Shown piece by piece: positions 32,205-41,419 of a stretch of DNA of 56,881 nt. This DNA comes from Fervidifonticultor_A sp037443565. GTDB lineage: Bacteria > Sysuimicrobiota > Sysuimicrobiia > Sysuimicrobiales > Humicultoraceae. The position numbers and the translations under genes were made by a program. Within the stretch, counting starts at the first letter, position 1, and the number at the start of each line of letters is the position of its first letter. The DNA lies in assembly GCA_037443565.1 (NCBI GenBank), contig JBBIOB010000016.1, positions 1 through 56,881 on the forward strand. Reading direction: 5' to 3'. Below the pieces are notes generated by a model, which saw nothing but the letters and a program-made list of their open reading frames with translations, was not told the origin of the DNA and made no database searches.

Positions 32205-33101
32205 CGTCGTGCCTCCTGCGAGGTCTGGTTCCGTTCGGCCAGCACGATCCCTGCGAGGATCAGGACTCCGCCGGCGACCTGCCGGAGGGCGAGGACCTCG
32301 CCGAGGATCAGGTACGCGGCGATCGACGCGGCTACGGGCTCGAACGTGAACATCAGCCCGACGTGCGACGGCGTGGTGGTCCGCTGCGCCCAGGTCTGCA
32401 CGAGCATCGCAAACACGGTCCCGGTCGCTGCCATGAAGACGATCATGCCCCAGATCGGGCCGCCGGCAGCCACGAGCGCGGGCATGGGTCGCTCGGCGGC
32501 CGCGGCCAGCGTGCTGAGCAGCCCGACCGGAATCACCTGCGCCGTGGCAAATGCGACCGGGTCGATCGCGCGGGCCAGCCGGCCGATCAGCACGATGTGG
32601 AACGCAAAGGCCACGGCGCAGCCCAGGACGAGCAGGTCGCCGGCGTTCAGACCCGTTGCCCCGTCGCCATTCAGGGTCAACAGGCCGAGGCCGACGGTGG
32701 CGGCCGCGATGCCGACCAGCACCATGCGGTGCGGTGCTCGGCCGAACCAGACCGTCGAGATCACCGGCACCATGACGGTCGACAGCCCGGTGATGAAGGC
32801 CGCTTTCGACGCCGTCGTCAGCCGAAGCCCCACCGTCTGCAGGGCGTAGCCGGCGAAGAAGACCGCCCCCACCCCAAGCGCCGCCGCCCACCGCCGCGTC
32901 GGCATCACGAAGCGCGCCGCGGGGACCAGGACGACCAGCAGGACGGCACCGATGGTGAACCGCGCCGCGAGATAGGTGAAGGGATCGAGCGCGGAGAGGA
33001 CGATCTTCCCGAGGGGGAAGGTCAGTCCCCAGAATCCGGCGACGGCGAGCAGCGCGAGATCGGCGAGCAGACGGCGGGAGACTCGGGTTGCCCCGATCAC
33101 G
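32201..33101 (-). CDS. EamA/DMT-family transporter
   Basis: About 299 residues with ten predicted hydrophobic helices in two EamA repeats, starting LLADLALLAVAGFWGLTFPLGK and GDLLVLGCAVAFAFHIVLIG. LMFTFEPVAASIAAYLILGE near the C-terminus is the family signature. DMT exporters often move amino acids or metabolites out of the cell. The GTG start at 33101 is chosen from the usual N-terminal length; no strong ribosome site is visible and the open frame extends upstream without similarity. Coupled to the PLP enzyme downstream. Confidence 0.88.
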
Positions 33102-33188
33102 CGCCCATGATAGGAACCGCCCGGCGCAGGTGTCAATGCGATTGCCACGTAGGAGTGACCCCGACGGTGGACGAAGGCGGATAGACGC

Positions 33189-34988
33189 ATGCTTACCTCC
33201 CAGGGGTGGGTCGTCACGATCATCCTCGCCGGCACCCTCGCCGTGTTCGCATGGGGCCGCGTGCGGCCCGAGATCGTCGCGATGGCGGCGATGCTTGCGC
33301 TGGGTCTCAGCCGAGTCGTCAGCCCGGCCGAGGCCTTCGCCGGGTTCGGCGACCCTACGGTCGTCACCATCGCGGCCCTCTTTGTGGTCAGCGCCGGGCT
33401 GGAGCGCACGGGCGTGGCGGCGCGCGTGGCCCGCACACTGCTGCGCCTGTGCGGCGACAGCGAACTGTGGCTGATCGTCACCCTCATGGTGCTGGCGGGC
33501 GTCCTGGGGGGCTTCATGAATGTCATCGCCGCGACGGCGGTGCTGCTGCCGGTGGCCGTAGTCGTCTGCCGCGAGACCGGCATCAGCCCATCGCGCCTGC
33601 TGATGCCGATGGCCATCGCGAGCCGACTGGGCGGCGCGCTCACCCTGGTAGGCAAGCCAGCGAACCTGATCGCGAACTCCGTGCTGGTCCAGGCCGGATT
33701 CGAACCGTTGGCCTTCTTCTCGTTCCTGCCGGTGGGACTCGCGCTCCTCGTGGTGGGCATCGTCTTCATGGCCGCCGGCGGGCGGCGTCTGCTACCCGGC
33801 CGCATGCCAGAAGGGTTCCTGCTGGCAGCGGCGCTGCGCGGCGACCTCGAGGAAACCTACAGGCTGCCGGAACGCCTGTTCAGGGTCAGGATCAAGACGG
33901 GATCGCCGCTCGCCGGCCAGACGGTCGCTGAAGCGGCGCTGGGAGAGGCGCTGGGTATCACCGTGCTGGCGATCGTACGCGGGAAGCGGCGCATCTACGC
34001 CCCCGTGCCCGAGGAGCGGCTCGCGGCCGGTGACGACCTGATCATCGAGGCCCGCCCGGAGGAACTCGACAAGCTGCTGGAGTTCGGACCGCTCGAAGTC
34101 GTTCCCGAAAACGGCGAGCAGCACGAACCGCTCGAGACCGAAGAGATCCGCCTGGCCGAGGTCGTCGTGGCGCCCCGCTCCGACTTCGCCGGAAGGTCGC
34201 TGAAAGAGATCGAGTTCCGGCAGCGCTACGGGTTGAACGTCATCGCCATCTGGCGCGAAGGCCGGCCCCGGCGCACGTGGCTGGCCGACCTGCCGCTGCA
34301 GTTTGGCGACGCGCTGCTGCTGCAGGGGCCGCAGGAGCGGATCCGGTACGTCCGGCAGGACCCCAACTTCGTCTCGCTGGATGCGCCGCGGCCGCTGCGC
34401 CTCTCGCGCGCGCCGTTCGCCGTGCTCTCGATGCTGACACTGATCGTCCTCGGCACCGCGGGGTTCGTCCCGGTCAGCCTGGCAGCGGTGATGGCCGCGG
34501 GCATCATCGTGGCCAGCGGCTGCATCAACACGCGCGAATCGTTCGAGGCGATCGATTGGCCGACAGTGGTGGTCATCGGCGCCCTGCTCCCGCTGGGCGC
34601 GGCCCTGCACTCCACCGGTGCTGCCGGAGCGATCGCCAATGCGCTGCTGCCGCTGGCCGGCGGCCGGCCGCTGCTGACGCTCGCCGCGGTCCTGCTGGCC
34701 GCGGTCATAGTCGGCCACGTCGTGCCCAGCGTGCCTTCGACCATCCTCATGGCGCCGATCGGGCTGAGCGCTGCGCTCGCCGCCGGCGTCTCCCCCATCC
34801 CCTTCATGATCGCCGTCGCGTCGGCCACGTCGGTCACCCTCATCACGCCGATCAGTCACCCGGTAAGCCTGATGGTCATGGGCCCCGGCGGCTATCGGTT
34901 CAACGACTACGTGAGGGTCGGCCTGCCGCTGGCGCCCGTCCTCGTGGTCACGCTCCTGATAGTGGTTCGCGCCGTCTGGCCGTTCTGA
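33189..34988 (+). CDS. SLC13-family permease with two RCK_C domains
   Basis: A 599-residue transporter. An N-terminal CitT/ArsB-like membrane half (GFGDPTVVTIAALFVVSAGLERTG, MNVIAATAVLLPVAVVVCRE, RLGGALTLVGKPANLIAN) is followed by two cytosolic TrkA-C/RCK_C domains at roughly residues 225-385, and a second membrane half (STILMAPIGLSAALAAGVSP, SVTLITPISHPVSLMVMGPGG). This is the standard layout of SLC13 permeases moving dicarboxylates, sulfate or similar anions with sodium. Substrate unknown. Single gene between two unrelated units. Confidence 0.9.
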   Translation: MLTSQGWVVTIILAGTLAVFAWGRVRPEIVAMAAMLALGLSRVVSPAEAFAGFGDPTVVTIAALFVVSAGLERTGVAARVARTLLRLCGDSELWLIVTLMVLAGVLGGFMNVIAATAVLLPVAVVVCRETGISPSRLLMPMAIASRLGGALTLVGKPANLIANSVLVQAGFEPLAFFSFLPVGLALLVVGIVFMAAGGRRLLPGRMPEGFLLAAALRGDLEETYRLPERLFRVRIKTGSPLAGQTVAEAALGEALGITVLAIVRGKRRIYAPVPEERLAAGDDLIIEARPEELDKLLEFGPLEVVPENGEQHEPLETEEIRLAEVVVAPRSDFAGRSLKEIEFRQRYGLNVIAIWREGRPRRTWLADLPLQFGDALLLQGPQERIRYVRQDPNFVSLDAPRPLRLSRAPFAVLSMLTLIVLGTAGFVPVSLAAVMAAGIIVASGCINTRESFEAIDWPTVVVIGALLPLGAALHSTGAAGAIANALLPLAGGRPLLTLAAVLLAAVIVGHVVPSVPSTILMAPIGLSAALAAGVSPIPFMIAVASATSVTLITPISHPVSLMVMGPGGYRFNDYVRVGLPLAPVLVVTLLIVVRAVWPF

Positions 34989-35052
34989 GGATCTCCTCGG
35001 CTACCGATACGGGCAGGGCTGCCGGGCGGCGCCAGAGAACATCGCGGTGGCG

Positions 35053-35961
35053 ATGCGACTTGGAGCCCACGTCTCGATCAGCGGGTCGCTGGATCTCGCC
35101 ATCGACCGAGCCGTGGCCCTTGGGTGTGCATGCCTGCAGGTCTTCTACGGATCACCCCGGCAGTGGCGGACCATCACCTATCCCGACGAGGTGCTCGACC
35201 GTTTCGTCGAGAAACGCCGCGCCGCCCATCTGGAACCGTTGGTCGCCCATGCGGCGTACCTTGTCAACCTCGCCGCGCCGGCACGTGCAGTCCGCCGACA
35301 ATCGATCGCATCGCTCCTCACCACGGTCCGCGGCGTCGAGCGTCTCAACGGCTTGGGAGCGATCACCCACCTCGGGAGCCGCGCAGGGGCCTCTCAGACG
35401 GCGGCGCTGAAGCGCGTGCGCGCGTCCATCCGTGAGGTCCTGACAAGAAGCACACAGGCCATGGTGCTGCTGGAGAACAGCGCGGGCGCCGGGGGGACGA
35501 TCGGGGCCGCCTTCGACGAGCTGGGCGCCGTGCTCGACCTGCTGCACGGCGATCCCCGGGTCGGGATCTGCCTCGACACGGCGCATCTGTACGCGGCAGG
35601 ATGGGACCTGCGCACTCCGGGCGGCGTCGACGCCCTGGTCGCCGCCGCCGACCGCGCTTTCGGATGGGATCGCGTGCGCGTGTTTCACCTGAACGACTCG
35701 CAGGGTGCGCTGGGCTCACACGTGGACCGCCACGAGAACATCGGCGAAGGCTGGATCGGCGCGGACGGTTTCAGGGCCATCCTGGCGCATCCGCGGATCC
35801 GGCCGCTGCCGGGCATCATCGAGACGCCGGGGTTCGACGGCACCGGCCCCGACCGCAGGAATCTCGCACGGCTGGCGCGCCTGCAGAGGGGCGTATCGCG
35901 TGCGACCAGGCTTCGGCCGCCGAGCAGAGGTATCGCCCATGACCACCGACCGGTTCGTTGA
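35053..35961 (+). CDS. nfo: Endonuclease IV-type AP endonuclease
   Basis: A 302-residue TIM-barrel zinc endonuclease of base-excision repair. LGAHVSISGSLDLAIDRA, AHAAYLVNLAAP, ITHLGSR, LLENSAGAGGTIG, ICLDTAHLYAAGWDL, FHLNDSQGALGSHVDRHENIGEG and GIIETPGFDGTGPDRRNLA contain the zinc-binding His, Glu and Asp residues of the family. An in-frame GTG at 35047 is an alternative start. The last 25 residues (after RRNLARLARL) are not typical and run 23 bp into the alpha/beta hydrolase gene. Confidence 0.92.
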   Translation: MRLGAHVSISGSLDLAIDRAVALGCACLQVFYGSPRQWRTITYPDEVLDRFVEKRRAAHLEPLVAHAAYLVNLAAPARAVRRQSIASLLTTVRGVERLNGLGAITHLGSRAGASQTAALKRVRASIREVLTRSTQAMVLLENSAGAGGTIGAAFDELGAVLDLLHGDPRVGICLDTAHLYAAGWDLRTPGGVDALVAAADRAFGWDRVRVFHLNDSQGALGSHVDRHENIGEGWIGADGFRAILAHPRIRPLPGIIETPGFDGTGPDRRNLARLARLQRGVSRATRLRPPSRGIAHDHRPVR

Positions 35962-36796
35962 GATCGCCGGCGCCCGGATCCGCTACCGTGACGAGGGCGC
36001 CGGGCCACCGATCGTCCTACTGCACGGCCTGGGCTCATCGATCGAGGCCTGGGACGAAGCCGTCGCGGCGCTGCGTGTCCGGTACCGCGTCCTCGCCTTC
36101 GACTTCCCGGGGTTTGGGCTCTCCGATCCGGTTGAGACTGCCTACACGCCTGACGGCGCGGCATCGTTTGTGCTTGCCGTGATGGACGCCCTCGAGGTCC
36201 CCCGCGCGGTCCTGATCGGGTCGTCGCTGGGCGGTGCCATCGTGACGCTGGCGGCCGGCCGGGCACCGGACCGGTGCAAGGCGCTCGTGCTGATCGGACC
36301 CGCCGGGTTCGACATCGGACTCTCCGCCGCGCTTCGGGCGGCTACGCTTCCCGTGGCGGGCGAGGCGTTCGTTACCGCCATCCGCCTGATCCCCTGGCTG
36401 GGTGTACGGGGCTCGTTCGCAGACGGCGGCCGCATCCCGCCCCGGTTGATCGAGATGACCCGGCGTTCGTTCAACAAGGGGGCGGCCGGCCCCTCGGCGC
36501 TGATGGTCCTGCGCGCGAACGCGGATCTGCGCGGGGTCAGGCCGGGTTTGGTTGCCACGGTCCGAAGTGCGGCCGCGCGGATTCAGGCACCCACCCTCGT
36601 GGTCTGGGGGGCGCGAGATCGGGTGGTGCCGCCGGCGCAGGCCGACGTGGTGGCGCGCGCGATTCCTGGCGCACGCGTCCATCTGCTTCCCGGGACCGGA
36701 CACATGGCGTTTGTCGAGGACCACGCGGCCTTCACGTCCATCCTGCGGGAGTTCCTGGCGTCTGCGGACCGAGCCGCGCGCGTCGAGGCGAGCTGA
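35939..36796 (+). CDS. Alpha/beta-fold hydrolase
   Basis: A 285-residue alpha/beta hydrolase: oxyanion loop LLHGLGSS, nucleophile elbow IGSSLGGA (Ser), acid in WGARDRVVP and His in GTGHMAFVEDH, with a lid of about 70 residues between. It could be an esterase, C-C hydrolase or perhydrolase; nothing in the sequence decides. It overlaps the AP endonuclease gene and the following zinc-ribbon gene (TGATG), so all three are probably on one mRNA. Confidence 0.88.
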   Translation: MTTDRFVEIAGARIRYRDEGAGPPIVLLHGLGSSIEAWDEAVAALRVRYRVLAFDFPGFGLSDPVETAYTPDGAASFVLAVMDALEVPRAVLIGSSLGGAIVTLAAGRAPDRCKALVLIGPAGFDIGLSAALRAATLPVAGEAFVTAIRLIPWLGVRGSFADGGRIPPRLIEMTRRSFNKGAAGPSALMVLRANADLRGVRPGLVATVRSAAARIQAPTLVVWGARDRVVPPAQADVVARAIPGARVHLLPGTGHMAFVEDHAAFTSILREFLASADRAARVEAS

Positions 36797-37038
36797 TGAG
36801 CGCCATCGTCTGTGCCAACCACCGAGAACGACCAGCCATCGGCTACTGCGCGGGGTGCGGCAAGGCGCTGTGCTCTGACTGCATCGTGCGCCTGAGCGCG
36901 GGCAACTACTGCCAGGTCTGCGCCGAGACGCCCGACCACCGGCCGCCGGCCGCGCGCCGCCGGGCGGGACGGATGTGGGTGTGGATCGGCCTGGCAGTGC
37001 TGCTCACCATGGCGGTGCTGGCGTCCAGAGTGTTCTAA
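36796..37038 (+). CDS. B-box-like zinc-finger miniprotein with C-terminal membrane helix
   Basis: An 80-residue protein. Eight metal-ligand candidates are arranged as C-x2-H (CANH), C-x2-C (CAGC), C-x2-C (CSDC) and C-x2-C (CQVC), a B-box/RING-like two-zinc pattern within residues 6-43. A basic linker (ARRRAGRMW) leads to one transmembrane helix (VWIGLAVLLTMAVLAS) at the C-terminus. Such proteins are common and uncharacterised in bacteria and may bind partners at the membrane. The ATG overlaps the hydrolase stop (TGATG). Confidence 0.82.
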   Translation: MSAIVCANHRERPAIGYCAGCGKALCSDCIVRLSAGNYCQVCAETPDHRPPAARRRAGRMWVWIGLAVLLTMAVLASRVF

Positions 37039-37075
37039 GACCGCACCGCCGCAGGTCATCCTCAGGGGGTGGGCC

Positions 37076-37495
37076 GTGTTCTCCACGATCCTGCATCCGA
37101 CCGACGGGTCAGAGCACGCGAAGAAGGCGCTTGCGGTCGCGGCCGATCTCGGTCGGCGCTATCGGGCCAGGGTGATCATCCTGAACGCCTTCGAGCCCAT
37201 GCCGCGAGATCTGGGCTCGCCGTATGCCGAGGAGTTCATCGCCCGTCAGACCGGCGCGGCAGACGCCATCGTCAGCGACGCGGCCGCCGTGCTGGCCGCA
37301 CAAGGCGTCGAGCACGAGAAGGACATCCTGGAAGGCCCGCCGGCGCGGGCCATCCTCGACGTCGCGCAGACCCGCGGCGTCGATCTCATCGTCATGGGCT
37401 CACGCGGCCTGGGGCTGGTCGGCGCCACGCTGCTTGGCTCGGTGAGCTACCGGGTCATCCGGGAGGCGGCGTGCCCGGTGCTCATCGTGCGGTAG
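37076..37495 (+). CDS. Universal stress protein (UspA family)
   Basis: A 139-residue single-domain Usp. FSTILHPTDGSEHAKKALAVA begins the fold and the ATP-binding signature G-x2-G-x9-G-S appears as GSRGLGLVGATLLGSVS, so it is an ATP-binding type. AILDVAQTRGVDLIVMG is also typical. GTG start at 37076. Role in stress survival is inferred from the family. Confidence 0.93.
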   Translation: MFSTILHPTDGSEHAKKALAVAADLGRRYRARVIILNAFEPMPRDLGSPYAEEFIARQTGAADAIVSDAAAVLAAQGVEHEKDILEGPPARAILDVAQTRGVDLIVMGSRGLGLVGATLLGSVSYRVIREAACPVLIVR

Positions 37496-37588
37496 CTGCA
37501 GGGACCGCGGCCCACGAGAGGCAAGATCGGCAAACGTCAAGAGGATTCGGACCCGCGCCCGGCGAATTGCGGCCCATCCGAAATTCTA

Positions 37589-37603
37589 TCCCGAATACCG
37601 GGA
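37589..37603. promoter_or_regulatory. Inverted repeat upstream of the IclR gene
   Basis: TCCCG (37589-37593) and CGGGA (37599-37603) are inverted across 5 bp, 15 bp before the IclR start codon. IclR regulators often bind palindromes of this size near their own promoters. No promoter hexamers were assigned with confidence. Confidence 0.35.
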
Positions 37604-37617
37604 AACCGTCGTCGCCG

Positions 37618-38427
37618 ATGCCTCGTCCGCGCGTACACGAGTCTGAGGATCTCCTCAAGGGGGTAGAGCGGGCCATCGCGCTGCTGAATCAGTTCTCCAG
37701 CGAGCGGCCGTCGCTCGACCTGGCGACCGCCGCGCGGGCGCTCGACGTGCCGCGCAGCACCGCCTACCGTCTCCTTCGCTCGCTGGAGGCCAGCCGCGTG
37801 CTCGTGTACGACGAGCCGAACCGCACCTACCGGCTGAGCCTCGCGGTCGTACGCCTGGGGCAGGTGGCCCTGGCGGGCATGGACCTTCGGGCGATCGCGC
37901 ACCCCCATCTTCGGAATCTCGCCGAGGAGACCGGGGAGTCGTCCTTCCTCCTGGTCGTCGAGGGGAACGCCGCCGTGGTGATCGACACGGTGGAGAGCGA
38001 TAAGCCGCTCAAGCTGAGCCGCCCGGTCGGAACGCCCTGGCCGCTGCACGCCGGGGCGAGCAACAAGGTCCTGCTCGCCCATCTCCCGCCGGAGGCGCAG
38101 GCGGCATACCTGGGCCGGCGGCTGGCGCGTGTGACCCCCCGCACGATCACCGATGCGAAGCGCCTGGCCGCGGACCTCGCCGCCATCCGGCGCCGGGGGT
38201 ACGCCGTGTCGACCGGTGAACTGACGCCCGACGTCGTGGGCATCGCCGTACCCATCCTCAGCGGCGACCGGCTCATCGGCGCGCTCGCGGTGGCAGGACC
38301 GTCGTCCCGGTTGCCGGGCGGACGCACAGCGCGAATCGTCGCCCGGCTGCGGGCCGCAGCAGCCGGGATCGTTCGTGAACTCGAGGGAAGCGGAAGCCAC
38401 ACGACAGCGAGGAGGTGGTGGACATGA
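37618..38427 (+). CDS. IclR-family transcriptional regulator
   Basis: A 269-residue regulator. The N-terminal winged helix (LKGVERAIALLNQFSS, LDLATAARALDVPRSTAYRLLRSLEA) and the C-terminal GAF-like effector domain (GESSFLLVVEGNAAVVIDTVES, LHAGASNKVLLAHLP, RGYAVSTGELTPDVVGIAVPI) are typical. Its stop overlaps the start of the ABC solute-binding protein gene (ATGA at 38424-38427), so it almost certainly controls the importer operon that follows. Confidence 0.93.
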   Translation: MPRPRVHESEDLLKGVERAIALLNQFSSERPSLDLATAARALDVPRSTAYRLLRSLEASRVLVYDEPNRTYRLSLAVVRLGQVALAGMDLRAIAHPHLRNLAEETGESSFLLVVEGNAAVVIDTVESDKPLKLSRPVGTPWPLHAGASNKVLLAHLPPEAQAAYLGRRLARVTPRTITDAKRLAADLAAIRRRGYAVSTGELTPDVVGIAVPILSGDRLIGALAVAGPSSRLPGGRTARIVARLRAAAAGIVRELEGSGSHTTARRWWT

Positions 38428-39488
38428 ACGTGCGTGCAGGGTGGCGCGTGGCGCTTTGGGTGGTGGCCCTGACAGCGCTGATCGGCGCGGGCATGGGGTC
38501 GGGCATCGCGGGACCCATGTCGGGCACGATCGTCGTCACGAGCTACGGAGGCCCCTGGGAGAAGTTCATGCGTGAGACCATCGTGCCCGGATTCGAGGCC
38601 GAGAATCCAGGGGTGAAGGTCGAGCTTGCCGTGGGCCTGTCGCGGGACTGGATCGCCAAGCTCCGCGCAGCCGGAAGGAACAACCCGCCCTATGACGTGG
38701 TCATCGCGAACGCCGTCTGGGTGTCGGCCGCCCGGCTGGAAGGGTACTTCGAGCGGTTCACCGAGCAGACCGTCCCCAATCTCAAGGACGTGTGGCCCGA
38801 GCTGCGGAACAAGAACGACGTCGGCGTGATCTTCGGACTGAACCCCCTCGGCCTCGGCTACCGGAAGGATCTGGTCCAGACGCCTCCCAAACGGTGGAAA
38901 GATCTCTGGAATCCGGAGTACCGGGGCAAGCTCGGCATTTACAGCATCAACAACTCGGCCGGGCCGATGTTCATCATGATGACCGCCAAGCTCTTCGCCG
39001 ACAACGAGAAGAACATCGATGCCGGCATCGCCAAGATCAAGGAGCTGCGGCCGTTCCGCCAGAGCGACTTCTCGGGCGACATGGAGATCCTGCTGACCCG
39101 CGGCGAGGTGCAGATCGGCATCCTGGACTCGCCGGCGGCCTCCCGCCTGAAGCGGCAGGGCGCCCCGATCGAGTTCGCCCCGCCGATCGAGGGGATGTTC
39201 ATGTTCGAGCAGGATACCAACGTCACCGTCGGCTCTCGAAACAAGCCCGCGGCACTGGCGTTCGTCAACTACATGCTGAGCCGCCCCACGCAGGAGAAGT
39301 GGGTCCAGCAGTACTACCTGACGCCGGCCAACCGCACGATTCGGTTCACGGGCGAACTCGCCCAACTCGTCCCGATCCACACAGCCCCGCAGATCCGATC
39401 CATCGTCAAGTGGGACTGGGATTGGTTCAACACCGGCGCGCGCGAACAGATGATCGAGCGTTGGAACCGCGAGATCATCGGGCGGTAG
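38424..39488 (+). CDS. ABC transporter solute-binding protein (PotD/FbpA type)
   Basis: A 354-residue periplasmic or surface-bound receptor. An N-terminal signal segment (VALWVVALTALIGAGMGSGI) is followed by a type II binding fold: GTIVVTSYGGPWEKFMRE, PGFEAENPGVKVEL, DVVIANAVW, WKDLWNPEYRGKLGIY and ALAFVNYMLSRPTQEKW. Similar proteins bind polyamines, ferric iron or organic acids. ATG 38424 follows AGGAGG; a GTG at 38415 is in frame. First gene of an importer operon. Confidence 0.92.
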   Translation: MNVRAGWRVALWVVALTALIGAGMGSGIAGPMSGTIVVTSYGGPWEKFMRETIVPGFEAENPGVKVELAVGLSRDWIAKLRAAGRNNPPYDVVIANAVWVSAARLEGYFERFTEQTVPNLKDVWPELRNKNDVGVIFGLNPLGLGYRKDLVQTPPKRWKDLWNPEYRGKLGIYSINNSAGPMFIMMTAKLFADNEKNIDAGIAKIKELRPFRQSDFSGDMEILLTRGEVQIGILDSPAASRLKRQGAPIEFAPPIEGMFMFEQDTNVTVGSRNKPAALAFVNYMLSRPTQEKWVQQYYLTPANRTIRFTGELAQLVPIHTAPQIRSIVKWDWDWFNTGAREQMIERWNREIIGR

Positions 39489-39520
39489 CATCACATCCGC
39501 GCCCTGCGGGCTGAGGCGCC

Positions 39521-40579
39521 GTGGCGTCGATCCGACTGCATGACCTGACGAAGCGGTTTGGCCGCGTCGTGGCCGTGAACCGCCTGCGCCTGGAGATCCA
39601 GGAGGGTGAGCTCGTCACCCTCCTGGGCCCCTCCGGGTGCGGCAAGACTACGACGCTGCGCATCATCGGCGGCTTCGAGCACCCCGACGGCGGAGATGTG
39701 TTCTTCGCGGACCGCGCGGTCACCCGGCTGCCGCCGGAGAAGCGTAACACCGGCATCGTGTTCCAGAACTACGCCCTCTTCCCGCACCTGACCGTCAACG
39801 AGAACGTCGCCTTTGGGCTGGAAGTGCGCGGCGTGTCACGGCCTGAGATCGCCCGGCGGGTCGGGGCCATCCTCGACAAGGTGCAGCTGTCGGGGTTGGG
39901 CGGCCGCTATGTCCATCAGTTGTCGGGCGGCCAACAGCAGCGCACCGCGCTGGCTCGGGCGCTCGTCATCAGCCCGCAGGTGCTCCTACTCGACGAGCCG
40001 CTGGCCAATCTCGACGCGAAGCTGCGCGAGGAGATGCGGTTCTACATCCGCCATCTCCAGCAGGAATTCGGCATCACGACGGTCTACGTCACGCACGACC
40101 AGGCCGAGGCGATGGTGTTGGCCGACCGCATTGTGGTCATGCGTGACGGCGTGCTCCAGCAGGTCGGGGCGCCCCATGAGATCTACCAGCGGCCCCAGAC
40201 GGCCTGGGTGGCCGACTTCATCGGGCTGTCCAACTTCCTCAGGGGCACCGTGGTGAACCGCCAGAACGGCCAGGTGTCTGTCCGGACGCCGATGGGAACC
40301 TTCGATGCCATCGGGACCGGGACCCATGGACCCGTGCTGATGGTGCTTCGGCCTGAGTCCCTGCACTTCCAGGGGGCTGGGGCCAACCGGCTGCGCGGCA
40401 TCGTGCGGGAACGCGCGTTCCTGGGGAACCTGCTGGACTATCGCGTCGAGTGCGGGCCCGACTGCGTCCTGCGCGTGCAGGCCGATCCGTCGAGGGTGTA
40501 TCAACCGGGGGAACAGGTAGATCTGACGTTTGCGCCATCAGACGCCTGGGTCGTGCCTGATCAGGACGAGCGCGCATAG
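39521..40579 (+). CDS. ABC transporter ATPase (PotA/FbpC type)
   Basis: A 352-residue ATPase. Walker A GPSGCGKTTT, Q-loop IVFQNYALFPHLTV, signature LSGGQQQRTALARAL, Walker B LLLDEPLANLD and switch His in VYVTHDQAEAMVLADRI are intact. The C-terminal 110 residues are a TOBE regulatory domain (FLRGTVVNRQNG, LMVLRPESLHF). GTG start with GAGG just upstream. Second gene of the importer. Confidence 0.94.
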   Translation: MASIRLHDLTKRFGRVVAVNRLRLEIQEGELVTLLGPSGCGKTTTLRIIGGFEHPDGGDVFFADRAVTRLPPEKRNTGIVFQNYALFPHLTVNENVAFGLEVRGVSRPEIARRVGAILDKVQLSGLGGRYVHQLSGGQQQRTALARALVISPQVLLLDEPLANLDAKLREEMRFYIRHLQQEFGITTVYVTHDQAEAMVLADRIVVMRDGVLQQVGAPHEIYQRPQTAWVADFIGLSNFLRGTVVNRQNGQVSVRTPMGTFDAIGTGTHGPVLMVLRPESLHFQGAGANRLRGIVRERAFLGNLLDYRVECGPDCVLRVQADPSRVYQPGEQVDLTFAPSDAWVVPDQDERA

Positions 40580-40582
40580 GCG

Positions 40583-41419
40583 ATGCGGCGGTCCTGGTTG
40601 ATCCTGCCCGTCCTCCTCTTCCTGGCGGTCCTGCTCGTTGTCCCGTACATCAACATGGTTCGGATGAGCTTCCTGGTGAAGCCCCCGGGAGCGCCCTTCA
40701 TCAACGAGTTCACCCTGGCGAACTACGCCCGGGTATTCACCGACGGGTTCTACTGGATGATCCTGCGCAACACGTTCTGGTACGCGATCCTGACCACGTT
40801 CCTGACGCTGGTCCTGGGCTACCCCCTGGCGTACGCCATCGCGCGGGCGCCGAACCGCCGGCGGCCGCTGCTGCTTATGCTGTTGATCGCCCCCCTGCTG
40901 GTGGGCGTGGTGATCCGGTCGTACGGCTGGCTGATCCTGCTGGGCCGCGTGGGCCTTGTCAACGAGATGCTGAGGTACTTCGGCCGCCAGCCGGCGGAGC
41001 TGATGTACAACGAGATCGGCATGATCATCGGCCTGGTCCACATCTTCATGCCGTTCATGGCCCTCTCGATCGCCGGGGCGCTCCAGAACATCTCGCCGGA
41101 CGTGGAGCGCGCTGCGCGGTCTCTGGGCGCGTCGCCCTGGAAGACCTTCTGGCGGATTACCTGGCCCCTGTCGCTGCCCGGGGTATTCGCCGGCATCCTG
41201 CTGGTCTTCGTGCTCGCGGTGAGCTCGTACGTGATCCCGATCCTCCTGGGCGGCAACAACGTGCTGGTCATCCCGATGCTGGTCGTGCAGCTGCTCCTCG
41301 ACGCGTTCAACTGGCCGCTCGGGTCGGCGCTGGCCATGGTGTTCTTCGGGCTCACGGCGATGCTCCTGTGGGCCTACGTGAAGATCATGAACCGCGCGCT
41401 GCGGTGGAGCCTGCGATGA
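40583..41419 (+). CDS. ABC transporter permease (PotB type)
   Basis: A 278-residue membrane protein with six hydrophobic helices and the permease EAA-type loop ERAARSLGASPWKTFWRITWPL that contacts the ATPase. YINMVRMSF near the N-terminus is usual for PotB-like subunits. Begins 3 bp after the ATPase stop and overlaps the next permease gene by ATGA. Confidence 0.93.
   Translation: MRRSWLILPVLLFLAVLLVVPYINMVRMSFLVKPPGAPFINEFTLANYARVFTDGFYWMILRNTFWYAILTTFLTLVLGYPLAYAIARAPNRRRPLLLMLLIAPLLVGVVIRSYGWLILLGRVGLVNEMLRYFGRQPAELMYNEIGMIIGLVHIFMPFMALSIAGALQNISPDVERAARSLGASPWKTFWRITWPLSLPGVFAGILLVFVLAVSSYVIPILLGGNNVLVIPMLVVQLLLDAFNWPLGSALAMVFFGLTAMLLWAYVKIMNRALRWSLR

Noticed and set aside
32201..33805. 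N-terminally extended EamA protein of 534 codons
   Set aside because: The first 235 codons are antisense to the SLC13 gene and low complexity; the transporter begins near 33101.
37827..39494. 555-codon minus-strand frame opposite the IclR and solute-binding protein genes
   Set aside because: Antisense to two clear genes and rich in repetitive Arg/Pro/Asp stretches.
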